Made by a program: the position numbers and the translations under genes
The notes under the pieces: model-generated
The model's database searches: none
Seen by the model: the letters and a program-made list of their open reading frames with translations, nothing else
What the model was told of the DNA's origin: nothing
NCBI RefSeq assembly: GCF_030547075.1
Contig: NZ_JAUOQH010000001.1
Coordinates: 248,001 to 312,000 of the forward strand
DNA length: 64,000 nt
Reading direction: 5' to 3'
DNA from: Alteromonas sp. 1_MG-2023
GTDB lineage: Bacteria > Pseudomonadota > Gammaproteobacteria > Enterobacterales > Alteromonadaceae
Shown here: positions 1 to 8,198 of the stretch, piece after piece
How the letters are laid out: each line of letters opens with the position of its first letter
Position numbering within the stretch: position 1 is the first letter of the stretch

Positions 1-1019
1 AGGACATTCTAGACTCTATGGATGCACAAGACAGGGTGCGTGCTGAACAGGCATTATCCTACGGCGAAGAAACTGCCGGTTTCATCATGAATACCGACAC
101 CATCACCCTTCGCCCCGATGTGACCATTGATGTAGTACTTCGCTATATTCGCCTTAAAGGTGAGTTACCCGAAAACACCGATACCTTTTACGTGGTGAAC
201 CGTACCGATAATTTAGTCGGTATCGTACCGGTAACTCGATTACTTACCGCTGAAACTGAAGCTAAAGTGTCGGATGTAATGGATGAAGAGTCTGAAGCTA
301 TTCCCGTTCACATGCCAGATGATGAAGTGGCCAGCTTGTTCGAGCGCTATAACTGGTTATCAGCCCCAGTGGTTGACGAAAAACATCGCTTAGTAGGCCG
401 AATTACCATTGATGACGTGGTAGATATTATTCGTGAAGACGCTGAGCACTCCATGATGAGTATGGCGGGTTTAGACGATGACGAAGATACCTTTGCACCC
501 GTATTGCAAAGTACTAAGCGACGCTCGGTATGGCTTGCGGTAAACCTGGTAACCGCGCTAATGGCGGCGATGGTAAGCGATTTGTTTGAAGCAACGCTAA
601 GCCAATTGGCCGTACTTGCAATATTGAACACCATAGTACCAAGCATGGGCGGTGTTGCCGGAAACCAAACCCTTACCTTGGTTATTCGCGGAATGGCACT
701 CGGGCACGTTAATGCCAACAACTCCCGCTGGTTAATTAGCAAAGAGATATCTATTGGTTTTTTAAACGGTGCGATTTGGGCAATCTTAATTGCTTCGGTA
801 ATAGCGCTTTGGAAACAAGACTACATGTTAGGAATTATTATCGCCTTTGCCATGCTGGTTAATATGATAGCCGCAGCAATGGCAGGCGCTACACTGCCAC
901 TTATCATGAAACGCTTGAAAATAGACCCAGCGTTAGCGGGAAGCGTAATATTAACAACTATTACTGATGTAGTTGGTATATTCGCGTTCTTAGGCACTGC
1001 TACGTTGTTTTTGATGTAG
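1..1019 (+). CDS. mgtE: Magnesium transporter MgtE, C-terminal part (5' end outside window)
   Basis: Inner-membrane Mg2+ channel/transporter. The reading frame is open to the left edge (codons before the ATG at 18 continue without a stop), so the gene begins outside the window; about 339 codons of the usual ~450 are present. Visible parts in order are the end of the MgtE N domain, two CBS motifs (one around FYVVNRTDNLVGIVPV, one around APVVDEKHRLVGRITI), the acidic plug-helix region, and about five membrane helices with the conserved segment around PSMGGVAGNQ. In the family the CBS/N domains sense cytosolic Mg2+ and gate the pore. No terminator is visible before the convergent gene that ends two bases later. 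Confidence 0.95.
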   Translation, partial: DILDSMDAQDRVRAEQALSYGEETAGFIMNTDTITLRPDVTIDVVLRYIRLKGELPENTDTFYVVNRTDNLVGIVPVTRLLTAETEAKVSDVMDEESEAIPVHMPDDEVASLFERYNWLSAPVVDEKHRLVGRITIDDVVDIIREDAEHSMMSMAGLDDDEDTFAPVLQSTKRRSVWLAVNLVTALMAAMVSDLFEATLSQLAVLAILNTIVPSMGGVAGNQTLTLVIRGMALGHVNANNSRWLISKEISIGFLNGAIWAILIASVIALWKQDYMLGIIIAFAMLVNMIAAAMAGATLPLIMKRLKIDPALAGSVILTTITDVVGIFAFLGTATLFLM

Positions 1020-1021
1020 TG

Positions 1022-1918
1022 CTAACTTACTAATCCAGCCGGTATTTGCCTTTCGTGGCTCCATTGCTTAGGCGACTGTCCATATAGCCGTTTAAACTCT
1101 CGGCTAAATTGAGACGAGCTTACATACCCCACATCCATCGCAGCTTCATTCACATTCATGCCACCCAAAATCTTCATCGCGGCCGTATTTAAACGCATAG
1201 ACTTCACAAACTGAATTGGGGACATACTTGTAGCTTGTTTAAACTTTCTGTGGAACACAGCGCGACTCATGCCCACTTGTGAGGCCATATCATCTATGGT
1301 TACCGTTGCATCTAACCGAGTAGACAAATATTCGATGGCCCGGGCAATTTCGTTTCCTACACCAAAAGCTCGCCTTGCTGAATCACCTGCACCGCCTTTG
1401 AGGATGGCGTAGTAAACTTCACGTAGTCGACTATTGCCAAGTACCGCAGTATCAGATGCATCTTGAGTAAGTTGTAATAGACGCAGCAGTGCTTCAGAAA
1501 ACCCAAGGTCCCATTCAGAAAGCGTAATGCTTGGCGGTAACCCTGCGCCCTTAGATTGTCTATTCATGCCTGAGGCTCGCTCTACCTCCATCGTTAGCTC
1601 GGTCATTACGCGAGTATCAAGGGAAATAAACACACCTAATAACGGGTTATCTGGCGACGCACTAGGCGTTCCAGCCTCAACTGGCATAGACATGCTGCAG
1701 CACATGTATTGGTCAGTGCCATAGACATAAGACTTTCCATCTAGTATCGCCTCTTTAGTGCCACTGACAATTGCCACTACAGTAGGCTCGTATACCGCAG
1801 GGGCACATCGAACTCCTTCGGTAACTCTAAATAGCTGAACCCCTTTAATCCCCGTTTCAAATAAACCATCTTGGGTAAGTTTATTTTCAATGAGGGTTTT
1901 AATTTCTTGTTTGAACAT
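1022..1918 (-). CDS. AraC-family transcriptional regulator
   Basis: DNA-binding regulator of 298 residues. The N-terminal half (about residues 5-170) resembles the AraC_N (PF06719) sensor domain, with a cupin-like segment around CCSMSMPVEAGTP. The C-terminal 100 residues carry two helix-turn-helix motifs (IDDMASQVGMSRAVFHRKFK and VNEAAMDVGYVSSSQFSREFK). The start at 1918 gives MFKQEIK, as in other members; a longer frame from 1969 would add an unlikely hydrophobic leader. No Shine-Dalgarno sequence is clear at either start. It converges with mgtE, its stop only two bases away. The ligand and target genes cannot be read from the sequence; members of this group often regulate a neighbouring oxidoreductase, but none is adjacent here. 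Confidence 0.85.
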   Translation of the reverse strand: MFKQEIKTLIENKLTQDGLFETGIKGVQLFRVTEGVRCAPAVYEPTVVAIVSGTKEAILDGKSYVYGTDQYMCCSMSMPVEAGTPSASPDNPLLGVFISLDTRVMTELTMEVERASGMNRQSKGAGLPPSITLSEWDLGFSEALLRLLQLTQDASDTAVLGNSRLREVYYAILKGGAGDSARRAFGVGNEIARAIEYLSTRLDATVTIDDMASQVGMSRAVFHRKFKQATSMSPIQFVKSMRLNTAAMKILGGMNVNEAAMDVGYVSSSQFSREFKRLYGQSPKQWSHERQIPAGLVS

Positions 1919-2076
1919 GATGTTGGCACCAAAAGACAGACATAAAACAATAACGATACAAATAGGCACACTTTAGCTAATTAAACTGCCATAAATTAAG
2001 CCACTTGATACTTAGTGTTTATTTTAACACAAAGAGTTTCGCCCCTGATACGGGTAAAGATAACGAGTTGTTCTAA

Positions 2077-2596
2077 CTAACCTGCTCTACTACCGTTTGG
2101 CATTGGTGTTTCAGGCATGGCCAAGCAAGGCGTTAACTTATCGGCGTAGCCAATATCAAACAACATACCTTGAGATACTTCGCCCGCCATCTTTTGCTCG
2201 GGTAAATTAAGGACAAACAACGCTTGCTTGCCTTTAAACTCGAAAGGGTTTTCACGCTCTTGTTTAATACCAATCCGCATAGATAATCGCCCACTCAGAA
2301 GGGCGAGTTTAAAATGTCCGTACTCTTTGTTGTGTTACCTTGATGTAGAACCACTATACCTGTGGTAACACGCCGCGATTACGAACATTTTAAGTCTCGC
2401 TGAGAGGGTAATTATCTATGCGGACTGGTATAATACCCGCAAGAATAGAGCGCTGATGATCACCAAAATCTACATTGAGCTTCATCAGCTTTTTAGACTT
2501 TTCCACCTCGGCGACATCGATAATTGTACCCACACGAATATCCAGCTTTTCAAAATCACTGAACTCAATAAGATCTTTAATTGAGGCGTTTTGCAT
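2077..2596 (-). pseudogene. tRNA-binding domain protein (CsaA/YgjH-like OB fold), interrupted by a MITE
   Basis: Two fragments of one small OB-fold protein of the CsaA/YgjH/MetRS-beta C-terminal type. The 5' part (2596 down to about 2433) encodes an N-terminus containing FEKLDIRVGTIIDV and ending at LAGI. The 3' part (about 2264 to 2077) resumes with KQERENPFEFKGK and ends with AMPETPMPNGSRAG. Removing 166 bp (2265-2430 or equivalent) restores LAGI-KQE in one frame, as expected for the family. 166 is not a multiple of three, so the insertion shifts the frame; a stop follows at 2390. A peptide could restart at an ATG inside the element (2280), but it would lack half of the OB fold. Loss of function is inferred. 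Confidence 0.85.
2267..2430. mobile_element. MITE-like palindromic element, 164 bp
   Basis: Non-coding element with imperfect terminal inverted repeats of about 50 bp. The left end starts ATACCAATCCGCATAGATAA. The right end, read on the other strand, starts TACCAGTCCGCATAGATAA. The similarity continues inward through CTCAG and TTAAAATGT(C/T)CGTA. An inner inverted repeat (GTGTTACC at about 2331 and GGTAACAC at about 2363) means the element can fold into one long hairpin. It is flanked by TA at 2265-2266 and 2431-2432. A TA target duplication suggests mobilisation by an IS630/Tc1-mariner type transposase, but the exact boundary is uncertain by 1-2 bases. It encodes no transposase. Confidence 0.82.
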
Positions 2597-2685
2597 AGGC
2601 TTATCTTTAAATTAGTATTAATAACGACTTACGAAACTAACAGAACAGACAGATTGGTACACGAAGGAAAGGTAAAGAATAAGCC

Positions 2686-2712
2686 GACTTCCTGCTAAGG
2701 CAGCAGGAAGTC
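2686..2712 (-). terminator. Hairpin downstream of sspB
   Basis: Perfect 11-bp stem (GACTTCCTGCT with AGCAGGAAGTC) and a 5-nt loop, just after the sspB stop. The U-rich stretch on the minus strand is weak, so termination is likely but not certain. Confidence 0.65.
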
Positions 2713-2719
2713 AGAATGC

Positions 2720-3175
2720 TTATTTAATGACTTTTAAGGTAGGCTTTCCCTTTTTAGGGGGAACGGGTGCATCTGAATTATCAGACGCGTCGACGTCTTC
2801 AATAGATGCAGGCCCAGTGGCTTGAGGTTCAGATGGCTTACTTGTTTTGGCCATCTCCTCTTCGGTAGCAAATACAGTACCGGCGCCATTTTCACGGGCA
2901 TAAATCGCCATAATGGCTTCGCTAGGCATGCTTAATCTTCGTGGTTGGCCACCAAAACGAGCTTGGAAAGAAAGCCCGGTTAGGTCCAATGAGAAGTTCA
3001 CACATGCACTAGGCGACACGTTTAAAACGATTTGCCCATCCTTAACAAACTCTAAAGGCACTTCCACCATTTCATTCGTTGCATCAACAACAATGTATGG
3101 GGTGAGATCGTTGTCCACTATCCATTCGTAAAAGGCCCTTAATAGGTAGGGCTGATTAGACGTCATAGATGTCAT
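2720..3175 (-). CDS. sspB: ClpXP protease specificity-enhancing factor SspB
   Basis: Adaptor that delivers ssrA-tagged peptides to ClpXP. The folded N-terminal domain (residues 8-110; YLLRAFYEWIVDNDLTPYIVV and MAIYARENGAG are family signatures) is followed by an acidic, disordered linker and a C-terminal TLKVIK tail that matches the ClpX-binding tail (E. coli ends ALRVVK). It has 151 residues, normal for the family. Its ATG overlaps the sspA stop by 4 nt, so the two are translationally coupled. A hairpin at 2686-2712 closes the operon. Confidence 0.97.
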   Translation of the reverse strand: MTSMTSNQPYLLRAFYEWIVDNDLTPYIVVDATNEMVEVPLEFVKDGQIVLNVSPSACVNFSLDLTGLSFQARFGGQPRRLSMPSEAIMAIYARENGAGTVFATEEEMAKTSKPSEPQATGPASIEDVDASDNSDAPVPPKKGKPTLKVIK

Positions 3176-3804
3176 AGTGGGTTGTGGATCTCGCGCTCTT
3201 GATCGGTTAGCGATGCTTTAAATGAACTGCGAGAGAAGATACGGTTCATGTATGCATTAATTTCTTTACTACCTGCGCCATTAAGCTCAATACCTAAAGC
3301 AGGTAAGCGCCACAACAGCGGAGCAAGGTAACAATCAACTAAGCTGAACTCTTCACTCATAAAGTAAGGCAATTCACCAAATACAGGTGCTAATGCAAGT
3401 AGCGCTTCACGTAAGTCGTTACGCGCAGCTTCAACGTTACCTTCACCACGGAAGATACGAGCTGCTAACGAATACCAGTCTTGCTCGATGCGGTGCATCA
3501 TAAGACGGCTTTGGCCACGAGATACCGGATAAACAGGCATAAGTGGTGGATGCGGGAAACGCTCATCAAGGTATTCCATGATGATATGCGATTTATAAAG
3601 CACCAGTTCACGATCAACAAGAGTTGGAACGGTTCCGTAAGGGTTTAACTCCAACAGATCCTCTGACAGATTGCTAGGATCTGTGTAGCTTATTTCAACA
3701 CCCACACCTTTTTCTGCCAACACAATACGCACCTGATGGCTGTAAATATCAATTGTGTCAGAGAACAACGTCATAATAGAACGTTTATTCGCGGCTACGG
3801 CCAT
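3172..3804 (-). CDS. sspA: Stringent starvation protein A (RNA polymerase-associated, GST fold)
   Basis: Glutathione-S-transferase-fold protein of 210 residues that binds RNA polymerase and promotes stationary-phase and acid tolerance in enterics; it has no GST activity there. The thioredoxin-like N domain (MTLFSDTIDIYSHQVRIVLAEKG) and the helical C domain (QDWYSLAARIF, YFMSEEFSLVDCYLAPLLWRL) are complete. The start at 3804 gives MAVAANKRSIMTLFSD, the usual Alteromonadales/enteric N-terminus, with TCCTCC (GGAGGA on the sense strand) a few bases upstream. First gene of sspA-sspB, downstream of petABC as in most gammaproteobacteria. Confidence 0.97.
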   Translation of the reverse strand: MAVAANKRSIMTLFSDTIDIYSHQVRIVLAEKGVGVEISYTDPSNLSEDLLELNPYGTVPTLVDRELVLYKSHIIMEYLDERFPHPPLMPVYPVSRGQSRLMMHRIEQDWYSLAARIFRGEGNVEAARNDLREALLALAPVFGELPYFMSEEFSLVDCYLAPLLWRLPALGIELNGAGSKEINAYMNRIFSRSSFKASLTDQEREIHNPL

Positions 3805-3863
3805 TCAATTTCCTCCGTCGAGAAACTAGTTATGCCCGGTAATTCGGGCGAAATTCAAAGACT

Positions 3864-3889
3864 AAAAAAGGGGGCGAGAAGCCCCCTTT
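3864..3889 (-). terminator. Rho-independent terminator of petABC
   Basis: GGGGGC stem, 5-nt loop, GCCCCC, followed on the minus strand by six T. It separates petC from sspA. Confidence 0.9.
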
Positions 3890-3913
3890 GCCATTATACA
3901 TAATTCTGTGCGA

Positions 3914-4648
3914 TTAGTGCACTTCTCGCCAGTATTCTTTCTTCAGCAAGTAAACAAATACAAACAGTACGGCAATGAAGATAAGTACCCATTTACCAAT
4001 ACGGTGTGATTCTAGCTTAGCCGGCTCACCAGTATACTCTAAGAAGTTAACAATATCGGCAACGGCTTGGTCGTACTCGTCTGGAGACATAGAACCTGTA
4101 CCATCAGATTTAATGCCAACATATTGCTCAACCATTTCGCCATCTACCATGACTTCTTCGTGCATTTCAGTTGGTGTACCTTGTAAAGGTTGAAGCACAT
4201 GCGGCATACCCACTTCAGGGAATACTTTGTTGTTCACACCAAATGGACGGCTCTCATCTACGTAAAAAGAACGTAGGTAAGTATATATCCAGTCTTCACC
4301 ACGAACACGAGCTACAAGGGTTAAGTCTGGTGGCGCAGCACCAAACCAACCTGCCGCGGCATCTTCAGGCATTGCACGAGTAATATAATCAGCAACCTTC
4401 TCGCCAGTGAACTGAAGGTTTTCAGTTCCTAGCTCGTCAGGAATACCTAAATCGGCAAATGTACGCTGATAGCGCTGATACTTCATTGAGTGACAGCCTA
4501 AGCAGTAGTTCATGAACAACTGCGCACCACGTTGCAGCGAGGCCTTGTCGGTCAGGTCGATAGGTGCCTTATCAAGATGCACACTACCACCAGCGGCTAA
4601 CGCTACACCCGGTAGAAAAAATGCTAGAAAGCACATCAATTTTTTCAT
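3914..4648 (-). CDS. petC: Ubiquinol-cytochrome c reductase, cytochrome c1
   Basis: Membrane-anchored c-type haem subunit of the bc1 complex; it passes electrons from the Rieske protein to cytochrome c. It has a signal peptide (residues 1-19), the haem-binding motif CLGCH at 49-53, the segment AMPEDAAAGWFGAAPPDLTL preceding the region that supplies the axial Met, and a C-terminal membrane anchor (WVLIFIAVLFVFVYLL) ending in KKEYWREVH. It has 244 residues. Its ATG overlaps the last base of the cytochrome b stop. Third gene of petABC; a terminator follows at 3864-3889. Confidence 0.97.
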   Translation of the reverse strand: MKKLMCFLAFFLPGVALAAGGSVHLDKAPIDLTDKASLQRGAQLFMNYCLGCHSMKYQRYQRTFADLGIPDELGTENLQFTGEKVADYITRAMPEDAAAGWFGAAPPDLTLVARVRGEDWIYTYLRSFYVDESRPFGVNNKVFPEVGMPHVLQPLQGTPTEMHEEVMVDGEMVEQYVGIKSDGTGSMSPDEYDQAVADIVNFLEYTGEPAKLESHRIGKWVLIFIAVLFVFVYLLKKEYWREVH

Positions 4649-5910
4649 TAGGCAATCCTCTCTGGTACAGGCTTAGTTTTCTCGTTACGGCTGTATAGGA
4701 ACAACAACACGAAGAAACCAAAGTACATAACAGTCGCGATTTGCGACGCAACAATCTTCCAGTTTTCTTGAGGTGTAGCACCTAAGTAACCTAAGAAAAC
4801 GAACACAATTGCGAACACAATAAGGTTTACTGTGTGTAAACCACAACGATAGCGCCACGATTTAACACGGCCGCGATCTATCCATGGTAAAGCGAACAGG
4901 GCTGCAATAGCACCAAACATAGCAAGTACACCAATTAGTTTATCAGGTACGGCCTTAAGAATGGCGTAGAACGGCGTGAAGTACCAAACAGGGAAGATAT
5001 GTTCAGGTGTTTTCAACGGGTTCGCAATTTCAAAGTTAGGATGCTCAAGGAACTTGCCGCCCATTTCAGGTGCGAAGAACAAGATATACGTAAACAAGGC
5101 TAAGAAAATACAGAATGCTACCAAGTCTTTCAGCACCATGTGCGGGAAGAATGGCAAGATGTCATCAGCGATATCATACTTGCTAGTGTAGTACTCATGA
5201 ATCTTAAACTTGGTTTTTTCAGACTCTGGTAACGAGCCTTTCTTATGCTTAATAGCGATACCGTCTGGGTTGTTTGAACCCACTTCGTGTAGCGCAATAA
5301 TGTGTAAGAACACCAAAATAACAATAACCAATGGCAATGCAATAACGTGCAATGCGAAGAATCGGTTAAGGGTAGCACCCGAAATTACATAATCACCTTG
5401 TAGCCAGATAACTAGGTCTGGACCTACAACTGGAATCGCACCAAATAGCGATACAATTACTTGCGCACCCCAGTAAGACATTTGTCCCCAAGGCAATACA
5501 TAGCCCATGAAGGCTTCAGCCATTAGTGCAAGGTAGATAAACATACCAAACACCCAAAGCAGTTCACGAGGCTTCTGGTAAGAACCGTAAATCATGCCGC
5601 GGAACATATGCAGATATACCACGATAAAGAACGCTGAAGCGCCAGTACTGTGCATATAGCGAATGATCCATCCGTAATCAATTTCACGCATGATGTATTC
5701 AACAGACGCGAACGCACCTTCAGAAGTCGGTACGAAGTTCATTGTTAACCAGATTCCAGTAATAATTTGGTTAACTAAAACGATGGTAGCCAAGAATCCA
5801 AACACGTACCAAAAGTTCATGTTTTTAGGGGCTGGGTATTGGATGGCGTGCATATTCGCCACACGCATAATTGGAATACGCGCTTCAATCCACTCTAAAA
5901 AAGCATTCAT
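4648..5910 (-). CDS. petB: Ubiquinol-cytochrome c reductase, cytochrome b
   Basis: Multi-spanning inner-membrane subunit carrying the two b haems and both quinone sites. The start at 5910 (MNAFLEWIEARIPIM) is chosen because this matches the family; the frame is open back to 5982 but only adds an unlikely leader overlapping petA. It has 420 residues. Visible haem-ligand regions are RYMHSTGASAFFIVVYLHM and HVIALPLVIVILVFLHI, and the Qo-site PEWY-type motif appears as FPVWYF. The gene starts one base after the petA stop, so the operon is tightly coupled. Confidence 0.97.
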   Translation of the reverse strand: MNAFLEWIEARIPIMRVANMHAIQYPAPKNMNFWYVFGFLATIVLVNQIITGIWLTMNFVPTSEGAFASVEYIMREIDYGWIIRYMHSTGASAFFIVVYLHMFRGMIYGSYQKPRELLWVFGMFIYLALMAEAFMGYVLPWGQMSYWGAQVIVSLFGAIPVVGPDLVIWLQGDYVISGATLNRFFALHVIALPLVIVILVFLHIIALHEVGSNNPDGIAIKHKKGSLPESEKTKFKIHEYYTSKYDIADDILPFFPHMVLKDLVAFCIFLALFTYILFFAPEMGGKFLEHPNFEIANPLKTPEHIFPVWYFTPFYAILKAVPDKLIGVLAMFGAIAALFALPWIDRGRVKSWRYRCGLHTVNLIVFAIVFVFLGYLGATPQENWKIVASQIATVMYFGFFVLLFLYSRNEKTKPVPERIA

Positions 5911-5911
5911 A

Positions 5912-6544
5912 TTACACAGCCTCCGCTTCTGAGCCGAGAATGATATTTGTATCATCAACGAACTGATAAGGCGGTACAACAAGGTTTAATGGCGCAGGTA
6001 CGTTTTGGAATACACGACCAGCCATATCAAACTTAGAACCGTGACATGGGCAGAAGAAACCATCTGGAACCCCTTCAACCACTTCTTCGAAAGCACCATC
6101 TTTAAGGTGCTGCGGTGAGCAACCTAGATGCGTACAAATACCTACTAGGATAAGGTACTCTTCTTTCATAGAACGGAAACGGTTCTGGGCAAACGTAGGT
6201 TGTTGCTCTGCTTCAGAGTTAGGATCTTTCAGTTTATCTTCGTGAGTGCTCAATTCTTCAAGAATTTCAGGGGTACGACGAACAATCCATACAGGCTTGC
6301 TTCGCCACATCACACGCACTAGCTGTCCAGGTTCAATCCCGCTGATATCTACTTCAACGTCAGCACCGGCCGCTTTCGCTTTGGCACTTGGATTCCAGGA
6401 CGCAATAAAAGGCACTGCCGCTCCAACAACACCTACACCACCAACTACCGACGTGGCAACGGTCAAGAACCGACGACGGGTGTTGTTTTCTGGCTGGTTG
6501 TCATTGTGTGCAGACTCTGTTGCATCTACAGATACATTGCTCAT
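5912..6544 (-). CDS. petA: Ubiquinol-cytochrome c reductase, Rieske iron-sulfur subunit
   Basis: The [2Fe-2S] protein of the bc1 complex. A twin-arginine leader (TRRRFLTVAT, about residues 22-31) and one membrane helix precede the soluble domain, consistent with Tat export. Cluster boxes are CTHLGC (137-142) and CPCHGS (165-170), giving two Cys and two His ligands. The ATG at 6544 is preferred over 6550 because GGAG lies 8 nt upstream of it, against only 2 nt for the earlier ATG. It has 210 residues. First gene of the petABC operon. Confidence 0.96.
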   Translation of the reverse strand: MSNVSVDATESAHNDNQPENNTRRRFLTVATSVVGGVGVVGAAVPFIASWNPSAKAKAAGADVEVDISGIEPGQLVRVMWRSKPVWIVRRTPEILEELSTHEDKLKDPNSEAEQQPTFAQNRFRSMKEEYLILVGICTHLGCSPQHLKDGAFEEVVEGVPDGFFCPCHGSKFDMAGRVFQNVPAPLNLVVPPYQFVDDTNIILGSEAEAV

Positions 6545-6817
6545 CCACATTTCTCCAGGTTCGGATAATTATGATGTATAACCCTAACTTTTACTGGTTT
6601 TATCACGTTAGGATCGCCCATCATATGGCTTGTCATGAAGTTAACTCGAAGGCACTTATGTGCTCATTCGAGAATTCACTAAAGTTTCGTCAAATTTCGA
6701 CCGCAAATGATAAAAGAAAAGCCCTTATAAACACAAGGTTTTACTGGTATTTAAGCAATAAATTAATCTGGGGTCATTGTTAAGAATTAGTGAGTGATTG
6801 GAATAAAATCAAGAATT

Positions 6818-6834
6818 TGACCGAAATTCGGTCA
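6818..6834. promoter_or_regulatory. Palindrome TGACCGAA-A-TTCGGTCA, possible operator
   Basis: Exact inverted repeat of 8 bp around one base, about 275 bp upstream of petA. The size suits a dimeric repressor or activator site. It has no T-run, so it is not a classical terminator. No regulator is named by the sequence. Confidence 0.4.
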
Positions 6835-6975
6835 TTTGAGGGCTTTTATTAAATCATTGTTAGCTTTATGTTGAAATGAAGCGCGGAAACTCAAAGTACT
6901 AATTGAGTAGGTAGATTAGCGACGGAAAGAGAAAAATTACAGCACGCGCTAAAGAAAGTAGATTTTTAGCCAAAA

Positions 6976-7007
6976 AATAAAAAACCCGGCATAAGCCGGG
7001 TTTTTTG
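6976..7007 (-). terminator. Rho-independent terminator of rplM-rpsI
   Basis: CCCGGC / ATAA / GCCGGG stem-loop followed by a T-run on the minus strand, immediately after the rpsI stop. Confidence 0.92.
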
Positions 7008-7021
7008 CATAAAACGTAAAA

Positions 7022-7414
7022 TTAACGTTTTGAGAACTGTGGACGCTTACGCGCTTTGTGTAGACCCACTTTCTTACGTTCAACTTGACGAGCGTCACGA
7101 GTAACGAAGCCAGCTTTACGTAGAGCAGGACGTAACGTCTCATCGTACTCCATAAGAGCACGAGTGATGCCGTGACGAATTGCGCCAGCTTGACCGTTAG
7201 AACCACCACCTTTAACAGTGACGTATAGGTCAAACTTTTCCAACATTTCAACAAGTTCTAGAGGTTGACGAACAACCATGCACTCAGTCTCGCGACCAAA
7301 GTACTCGTCTAGAGCACGTTTGTTTACTTGAATGTTACCTGAGCCTGGACGCAGGAACACACGAGCGGTAGAACTTTTGCGGCGGCCGGTGCCGTAGTAT
7401 TGAGTATCTGCCAT
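7022..7414 (-). CDS. rpsI: 30S ribosomal protein S9
   Basis: Small-subunit protein of 130 residues whose basic C-terminal tail reaches the P-site tRNA. It begins [20 protein letters not shown] and ends with the universally conserved [17 protein letters not shown]; the terminal Lys-Arg contacts P-site tRNA. It lies 12 nt after rplM in the usual two-gene operon and is closed by the terminator at 6976-7007. Confidence 0.99.
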   Translation of the reverse strand: MADTQYYGTGRRKSSTARVFLRPGSGNIQVNKRALDEYFGRETECMVVRQPLELVEMLEKFDLYVTVKGGGSNGQAGAIRHGITRALMEYDETLRPALRKAGFVTRDARQVERKKVGLHKARKRPQFSKR

Positions 7415-7426
7415 GTCGATTGCCCC

Positions 7427-7855
7427 TTAGATGTCCAAAACTTGTGGTTGCTGTGCTGCGTGCTTATGTTCTGCACCAGCGTAAACTTTCATTTTACGGA
7501 ACATTGCACGGCCTAGAGGACCTTTTGGCAGCATTCCTTTCACTGCTTTCTCAATAACCATTTCTGGTTTGAAAGCTAGCAGCTTTTCAAAGTTAGTTTC
7601 TTTCAGACCACCTGGATAGCCACTGTGTGCATAATAGATTTTGTTCAATGCTTTACGGCCAGTAACCGTAATTTTATCAGCATTGATAACTACAATGTAA
7701 TCACCAGTGTCCACATGAGGAGTGTACTCTGGCTTATGCTTACCACGAAGGCGCAATGCGATTTCTGAAGCCAAACGGCCTAGAGTTTTGTCTGTGGCGT
7801 CAACCACGTACCAGTCACGTTGTACCGTTTCTGGCTTTGCAACAAAAGTTTTCAT
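7427..7855 (-). CDS. rplM: 50S ribosomal protein L13
   Basis: Large-subunit protein of 142 residues, an early assembly protein that binds 23S rRNA. Recognisable from [20 protein letters not shown], the segment [21 protein letters not shown] and the C-terminus [13 protein letters not shown]. First gene of rplM-rpsI. In E. coli L13 represses its own operon through the leader; here the leader holds two stable hairpins (7888-7908 and 7953-7970). Confidence 0.99.
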   Translation of the reverse strand: MKTFVAKPETVQRDWYVVDATDKTLGRLASEIALRLRGKHKPEYTPHVDTGDYIVVINADKITVTGRKALNKIYYAHSGYPGGLKETNFEKLLAFKPEMVIEKAVKGMLPKGPLGRAMFRKMKVYAGAEHKHAAQQPQVLDI

Positions 7856-7887
7856 TTAAATATCACCCGAATAATATCGTCGTTACT

Positions 7888-7908
7888 GATTTCTGAACAC
7901 CAGAAATC
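7888..7908 (-). promoter_or_regulatory. rplM leader hairpin proximal to the start codon
   Basis: Perfect inverted repeat GATTTCTG / GTGTT / CAGAAATC in the 5' leader, about 32 nt before the rplM ATG. A likely target for L13 autogenous control by analogy with E. coli; the role is inferred. Confidence 0.5.
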
Positions 7909-7952
7909 ACCATAAAATCAACACAAAGACCCCTTCGAGCCGGTCGATTCTT

Positions 7953-7970
7953 CCACCTTCCCAAAGGTGG
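7953..7970 (-). promoter_or_regulatory. rplM leader hairpin distal
   Basis: CCACCTT / TGGG / AAGGTGG stem-loop near the 5' end of the predicted transcript. It has no following U-run and so is probably an RNA structural element rather than a terminator. Confidence 0.5.
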
Positions 7971-7991
7971 GCGTAACTGGGCAGGGCGCGA

Positions 7992-8019
7992 ATTATACAG
8001 GTTTTGACGAAAATGCGAA
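7992..8019 (-). promoter_or_regulatory. Sigma-70 promoter of rplM-rpsI
   Basis: On the minus strand TTCGCA, 16 bp, then a perfect TATAAT followed by a G+C-rich discriminator (TCGCGCCC). Such discriminators are typical of stringently controlled ribosomal promoters. It gives a leader of about 130 nt. Confidence 0.7.
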
Positions 8020-8198
8020 CCCCTAATTTGCAATCTAGGATAGTTTTTCATCAAAAAGTGGCAACCGAAACTGTGATGCACTTATTCTATTTAGCTAATT
8101 CGTTTAGCAAGTTAGATTGTTTTTCTTGTTTTTTACCTGCAACTACTGTTAAAACATCTGTCAAAATCTCCAATTATCATCTACATAGGACTTCCACC

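Larger units (their letters stand above)
6545..7021. other. Intergenic region between petA and rpsI
   Basis: Holds the petA promoter region, which I could not place exactly. It contains a hairpin at 6645-6672 (CTCGAA..GCAC / GTGC..TTCGAG), a perfect 8+8 palindrome at 6818-6834, and the rpsI terminator at 6976-7007. Open frames here have no coding character. Base composition is A+T-rich. Confidence 0.6.

Noticed and set aside
6508..6783. Open frame of about 91 codons on the plus strand upstream of petA
   Set aside because: It starts inside petA, has poor codon character and no ribosome-binding site; it lies in the petA promoter region.
8004..8198. N-terminal extension of the exported TPR protein from 8004
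   Set aside because: It overlaps the rplM promoter, and the signal peptide and AGGA ribosome-binding site place the start at 8199.
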